Virus record (IMG/VR): IMGVR_UViG_3300042380_000181
Coordinates: 1-40,682 of that record
Direction: 5' to 3' (one strand)
Source of the DNA: a virus
Length of the DNA stretch: 40,682 bases
Shown here one piece after another: positions 37,677 through 40,682 of the stretch. The notes below the pieces were generated by a model, which searched no databases, was not told the origin of the DNA, and saw only the letters and a list, made by a program, of their open reading frames with translations. Position numbers and translations under genes: made by a program. Every line of letters begins with the position of its first letter. Position 1 is the stretch's first letter.

Positions 37677-38155
37677 TCCTCCGCACAAAGATCATCGGCT
37701 TCACCGGGCTGTCAGGCTCAGGCAAGAGCTACGCAGCCTCGGTCGTTCAGGGGTGTTATCCTGCCTATCGGCTCTTCTCGTTTGCACACGAGATCAAGCG
37801 GCTCGCTGGCTGCTATATGGGCTGGGACGGCGAGAAGGACGAGCGTGGGCGTAAGCTTCTGCAAGACCTAGGCATGGCGGGCCGAGCGTATAACCCGCAG
37901 TTATGGGTGAGCTTCATGCCGCCGGACAGGCTGCTCGTCATCGACGACGTGCGCTTCCTCAACGAAGCTGCGGTCATCCGTGAGGAAGACGGCATCGTCA
38001 TCCGTGTCAGGCGGTTTGGTGTAGACCCGATGAATCATGTGTCCGAGACAGAACAGGAACAGATTACCCCGGACTTCACGCTGATCAACGACGGCAGCGA
38101 GACGTTCAAGCACATCCTACTACACGAACTTAAGAAATATGGCAGCAATGAATAA
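37673..38155 (+). CDS. Deoxynucleoside monophosphate kinase
   Basis: The 160-aa protein has a P-loop GFTGLSGSGKSYAAS at residues 9-23 and the family pattern FAHEIKRLAG, then RLLVIDDVRFLNEAAVIREE, GIVIRVRR, HVSETEQEQITPDFTLINDG. This matches phage dNMP kinases (T4 gp1-like), which phosphorylate dNMPs for DNA synthesis. The acidic HVSE and NDG motifs are diagnostic in my memory. It belongs to the nucleotide/DNA metabolism block. Confidence 0.8.
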   Translation: MILRTKIIGFTGLSGSGKSYAASVVQGCYPAYRLFSFAHEIKRLAGCYMGWDGEKDERGRKLLQDLGMAGRAYNPQLWVSFMPPDRLLVIDDVRFLNEAAVIREEDGIVIRVRRFGVDPMNHVSETEQEQITPDFTLINDGSETFKHILLHELKKYGSNE

Positions 38156-38441
38156 GCGTCAATTATGGATACGCCGGGTTGAAGCCCGGTGCGGGATTGC
38201 GCCCCTAGACTTTAAGATGGCACGGTACATTGAGTTGCTCAACATCAGCAACATGCATGAGTTGCTCTGGTCGTTCACGATACCTAAAAGCGTGTATGGT
38301 ATTGGTGCTGGTACGATGAACAAGTTGAAGGAGCTTGCCGGTATGACGGTGCCACCCAAACGAGTGACATGGAAACGGGAGGCGCTGCGGTTGTATGCGC
38401 TGCTTGATCAACATGGTATAGAGTACATAAAGAACAAATGA
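38139..38441 (+). CDS. Hypothetical protein (100 aa)
   Basis: It overlaps the kinase gene by 17 bases; Met4 (38148) is an alternative start. The sequence has KMARYIELLNISNMHELLWS, a GIGAGTMNKLKELAG segment resembling a helix-hairpin-helix, and a basic helical C-terminus. DNA binding is possible. Family not recognised. Confidence 0.58.
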   Translation: MAAMNKRQLWIRRVEARCGIAPLDFKMARYIELLNISNMHELLWSFTIPKSVYGIGAGTMNKLKELAGMTVPPKRVTWKREALRLYALLDQHGIEYIKNK

Positions 38442-38662
38442 CACAACACGAAACAAACTGTTGGATCGAAGCCGGTTTGCAATGTGATGGCGTTGAATTA
38501 GGCGAGTTTGAAAGGGAGGCAATTGTTCGTTATGGGCGACTGCTGACAAAAGACTTGGTTGAAGCTGGTAGAAATGCCAGAAGTGAAAGCTTTGATCTGC
38601 GCTTGGAAAATAGCGCCCAGGCTGCAATGATTGAGGCTCTTAAAAACCAAATACAAAAATGA
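38438..38662 (+). CDS. Hypothetical protein (74 aa)
   Basis: ATGA-coupled at both ends. The protein (MTQHETNCWIEAGLQCDGVE) is acidic and helical, with EREAIVRYGRLLTKDLVEAG and a coiled-coil-like end (LRLENSAQAAMIEALKNQIQ). No family recognised; the compact overlaps support translation. Confidence 0.6.
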   Translation: MTQHETNCWIEAGLQCDGVELGEFEREAIVRYGRLLTKDLVEAGRNARSESFDLRLENSAQAAMIEALKNQIQK

Positions 38663-38904
38663 CACCAGAACACGCGATCGCTACGGAGATGCTACTCCTT
38701 CAGGCCGAGGAGGAGATTTCAAGATTGAAATCCGAAATTCAAATTTTGAAAAAGGAACGTGAAATTGAGGCTGACATTCAGCTTAAGATTGCGCTTAAGG
38801 CTGACCACTACTACATGCAGCTTCAGGCTATCAAGGAGAGCGCCTTTGGTGAGATCCACGGTATCACGGCAGAAGATCTATCCTTTATGAGCGAACGAGA
38901 ATGA
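38659..38904 (+). CDS. Coiled-coil hypothetical protein (81 aa)
   Basis: An almost continuous helical coil (EEEISRLKSEIQILKKEREI) with an acidic C-terminus. The coil segment is encoded by an A/T-rich stretch (38718-38760) made of AAATTTC/AAATTC-like words, similar to the repeat at 39536-39600. ATGA-coupled to the terminase-small-like gene. Family unknown. Confidence 0.6.
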   Translation: MTPEHAIATEMLLLQAEEEISRLKSEIQILKKEREIEADIQLKIALKADHYYMQLQAIKESAFGEIHGITAEDLSFMSERE

Positions 38905-39485
38905 GCGACAACCCCAAGCGCAAGAAGCGCAACGCAGTCTATCGTAGTCCAGAGTCCCGTGCTAGGCAGCTAGCCGGGCTTTCTGGCGTGAAAATAGAGA
39001 AGCATGTGCCTAGCGTGATACAAGAGAAGGTGAATGGCCTCGGTGCTTTGGCCGGCATTCCGCCTGAGATACAGAAGAAGGTGCTGGATCTGTTCATCAC
39101 AGGTCAGCACAGCCGAGCTATAGCCATGCAGCTTGGGATCAGTGAGCGAAGTGTGGACGAGATTAAGGTGTCGGCGCTGGACATGGATAGCCAGTTCCGT
39201 AATGCGTACTTCAATACAAACTTGAAGGCCAAACTACAGTCGGTGATCGACGGCGCCGCCCAGCGGGTCATGGAGCTAATGCCCGAGATGAGCGCCAAGG
39301 ACGCTGTGCTGGCCCTGGGGATCACGCTAGACAAGTATGCTAACCTAGAGAAGAACAAGGTGCCGGATCAGCTGCACCAACATGTGCATCTGCACACGAA
39401 CAACGACATCTCTGCCGCTTTCATGGCGGCCCTTAAGCCGCCGAAAGCACAAGACGATCATGTTGGAACGATTGAAAACGAGTGA
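38901..39485 (+). CDS. Putative terminase small subunit
   Basis: The 194-aa protein has a basic N-terminus (MSDNPKRKKRNAVYRSPESR), a helix-turn-helix (VLDLFITGQHSRAIAMQLGI, then SERSVDEIKVSALDMD), a helical central region (AKLQSVIDGAAQRVMELMPE) and a His-rich tail (HQHVHLHTNND). DNA-binding N-terminal helices followed by an oligomerising helical domain are typical of TerS. On the circular map it precedes the large terminase, although leftward genes and non-coding DNA lie between. A transcription factor is the alternative. Confidence 0.55.
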   Translation: MSDNPKRKKRNAVYRSPESRARQLAGLSGVKIEKHVPSVIQEKVNGLGALAGIPPEIQKKVLDLFITGQHSRAIAMQLGISERSVDEIKVSALDMDSQFRNAYFNTNLKAKLQSVIDGAAQRVMELMPEMSAKDAVLALGITLDKYANLEKNKVPDQLHQHVHLHTNNDISAAFMAALKPPKAQDDHVGTIENE

Positions 39486-39489
39486 TGCG

Positions 39490-39747
39490 ATGGCCGGTCT
39501 ACCTTGCAAATCAGACATTCAACTTCTAAATTTCAAGGTGGATTTCAAAAATCAAATTTCAAATTCCAAAATCAAATCTCAAATTCAAAATTCAAATTTA
39601 GTTTTACCGAACGGGATTGACCTAGCCAATGAGGTACACGACCTGCGCGATCTTACCGAGCGGTATTGGCGCATCATTCAGGCGCAGCACGTCAGGATAG
39701 CACGCTTGGAAAGCGAACTAGCATGTGCGAGAACTGCGAAGCCCTAG
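39490..39747 (+). CDS. Hypothetical protein containing a low-complexity insertion (85 aa)
   Basis: I start at the ATG at 39490, five bases after the previous stop. Residues about 14-36 are a Lys/Gln/Ser/Asn-rich low-complexity segment encoded by the AAATTTCAAATTC repeat. The rest (GIDLANEVHDLRDLTERYWR, then RIARLESELACAR) is a normal coiled-coil-like chain. The repeat may have entered the gene in frame. Family unknown. Confidence 0.5.
   Translation: MAGLPCKSDIQLLNFKVDFKNQISNSKIKSQIQNSNLVLPNGIDLANEVHDLRDLTERYWRIIQAQHVRIARLESELACARTAKP
39536..39600 (+). repeat. A/T-rich AAATTTCAAATTC-type low-complexity repeat
   Basis: About 65 bases consist of variants of a 7-9-base word (ATTTCAAA, ATTCCAAA, ATCTCAAATTC), very unlike the roughly 50% GC context. 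A shorter related stretch lies at 38718-38760. I have seen such dispersed words in genomes of PVC-group and candidate-phylum bacteria, so it may be a host-type repeat carried by the phage (inference). Confidence 0.6.
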
Positions 39748-39905
39748 AAGAAGAAGCGGAGTTCTATGCGAGTGAATGCGCGCGCTGGCGCGCTATGTAT
39801 GAGTCAGCGCATAGGCGTGAGGTCAGGTTGGCCAAACAGCTGGCAACGCTGCTGGCAAGTCTGCGCCGGGTTGCGCGTGAGGCGCGAGGTGTGGGGCGGA
39901 ATTAG
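39723..39905 (+). CDS. Small coiled-coil protein (60 aa)
   Basis: I choose the ATG at 39723 (MCENCEALEEEAEFYASECA), where normal protein composition begins; a longer frame from 39666 lies in the preceding gene. The protein has a CxxC pair at the start and a helical charged body (RWRAMYESAHRREVRLAKQL). Its stop overlaps the convergent leftward gene end by four bases. Family unknown. Confidence 0.52.
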   Translation: MCENCEALEEEAEFYASECARWRAMYESAHRREVRLAKQLATLLASLRRVAREARGVGRN

Positions 39906-40177
39906 AACGTGCAGCAACCACAACAGGGTGCATCCTCGCATCGGCCGGATCGATTGCGGATGCCACGCCACCCGGTAGACGTGACAACACCGTAGGATGT
40001 CGCGTTGCCACGGGACCAGGCTAATGCCTCATTAGCGTCGATTGAAGGGCCATCGCCGGACGTGCAATCGGGACAGAGTACGGTCCACTTGCCACGGCGG
40101 CCACGGGACAGCGTGCCAGTTTGAGCGGGTACGAGGGTTGCACACTGGGTGCAGGTTGCGGGGTATTTGTTTTTCAT
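39902..40177 (-). CDS. Zinc-ribbon protein (91 aa)
   Basis: Leftward gene starting MKNKYPATCTQCATLVPAQT behind a CAACCCAACCCAACCC leader without SD. Two CxxC pairs (CTQC and CPDC) with a GRRGKWTVL hairpin between them form a zinc ribbon, a module common in small phage proteins. The C-terminus has a further Cys cluster (CEDAPCCGCCTF). It is the last gene of the leftward block and is convergent with the rightward genes. Confidence 0.65.
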   Translation of the reverse strand: MKNKYPATCTQCATLVPAQTGTLSRGRRGKWTVLCPDCTSGDGPSIDANEALAWSRGNATSYGVVTSTGWRGIRNRSGRCEDAPCCGCCTF

Positions 40178-40200
40178 GGGTTGGGTTGGGTTGAATTAAG

Positions 40201-40241
40201 GCAAAGAAAAGCCCCTAGGCGCGCAACCGTTGGGGCGCTTT
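40201..40241 (-). terminator. Rho-independent terminator after the GP88-like gene
   Basis: On the minus strand AAA-GC-GCCCC pairs with GGGGC-TTT around a 16-base loop (two-base bulge), followed by the T-rich TTTTCTTTGC. It lies nine bases past the stop of the leftward GP88-like gene, the expected place for a terminator. Confidence 0.6.
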
Positions 40242-40249
40242 GGTGCAGC

Positions 40250-40682
40250 TTAGTGCAGGCGGTAAACGACAGTCTGAACATTCTTGGACCAGCATGCACG
40301 GCAATCGCCGCATTTGTTGCCTTGTGTAGGTGCGGGACATGTACCCGCCGTTGACGATACTTCGCTAGTCGTGACGCCGAGGTTTTCGGCTAGGCTGTTC
40401 GGGCCTGCCCGATCGACCATATAAGCGGAGAGACGCACCGTAAGGTTGGGTGGAAAGCTGCCGAACAATTCAACGTATTCGGAAATGATGCCATACTCTT
40501 TAGTGGGCAACCAAAAGCGAATCTCAGGTAATGCAATGGCAATGCGCACGATCGCTTTCAGGGTTTTGATCGATTGGAGGTCGCCACTATCGAAAAAACG
40601 GAAGAAACCGCTTTTCTCTGTGTCGCGAATCTTGGCAATCATAGCAGGAACCCAGTCCGGCGATTCCATTAGGGTTAAGCGT
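40250..40682 (-). CDS. GP88-like phage protein, C-terminal part (begins at 307 across the join)
   Basis: The frame is open from the right edge to the stop at 40250-40252 and matches the N-terminal half at 1-307 in the same frame. The sequence includes FRFFDSGDLQSIKTLKAIVR, IRFWLPTKEYGIISEYVELF, NLTVRLSAYMVD and a closing CPAPTQGNKCGDCRACW with five Cys. These features are the ones I associate with GP88. The right copy codes Thr where the left copy codes Ala (GCC to ACC) at the mismatch base. Function unknown; a metal-bound DNA-binding or nuclease role is only a guess. Confidence 0.75.
   Translation of the reverse strand, partial: RLTLMESPDWVPAMIAKIRDTEKSGFFRFFDSGDLQSIKTLKAIVRIAIALPEIRFWLPTKEYGIISEYVELFGSFPPNLTVRLSAYMVDRAGPNSLAENLGVTTSEVSSTAGTCPAPTQGNKCGDCRACWSKNVQTVVYRLH
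40549..40682. repeat. Terminal overlap of a circular contig (right copy)
   Basis: Right-hand copy of bases 1-134, with one mismatch at 40675 (T for C at 127). The GP88-like gene reads through it without interruption. Confidence 0.9.

Overview
The window is a circularly closed genome of an uncultivated tailed phage. The first 134 bases recur at 40549-40682 with one mismatch, so the unique length is about 40.5 kb, and one minus-strand gene runs across the join. The structural set is terminase, portal, acidic scaffold, SU10-like capsid protein, neck protein, a large fibre block, a tail-nozzle-like protein, a collar-domain protein and several large Ala/Gln-rich internal virion or ejection proteins. 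This fits a short-tailed (podovirus-like) particle. I recognise no integrase, repressor, DNA polymerase or RNA polymerase, so the phage is probably lytic and uses the host polymerases. Most genes lack a Shine-Dalgarno sequence and start behind short A/T-rich or CACTACAA-like leaders, or at ATGA/TAATG overlaps. That suggests a host that initiates without SD, such as Bacteroidota or the PVC group. The host assignment is inference only.

Layout. (1) A leftward block of small genes (40682-39902 and 933-1) includes a GP88-family protein. (2) Positions 1072-1830 have no convincing gene and are rich in hairpins. (3) Two small genes follow, then a structured non-coding stretch (2440-2890) in front of the large terminase gene. 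(4) Packaging and head genes (2918-11882). (5) Two successive fibre plus Gly-rich-tip pairs (12085-19079). (6) A compact lysis cassette (19684-20849). (7) Tail and ejection proteins (21185-29398). (8) A replication/recombination block (29514-38155) holds a phosphoesterase, an OB-fold ssDNA-binding protein, a nuclease/resolvase, a DnaB-type helicase in two separated pieces, a RecB/RecE-type nuclease, a cytosine methyltransferase overlapped by a second long frame, and a dNMP kinase. (9) Small genes and a terminase-small-subunit-like protein (38139-39905).

Most notable points. An intein sits inside the Walker A motif of the terminase, and its central segment encodes an HNH endonuclease on the opposite strand. 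The DnaB helicase gene is split just after Walker A, with its two parts 2.5 kb apart and a near-identical 12-mer at each edge of the intervening block. Three tandem RNA-like elements follow the capsid gene; they share an invariant GAGAGA loop while their stems change in compensated pairs. The methyltransferase gene is overlapped for 870 nt by a second frame that itself carries a conserved-looking C-terminus.
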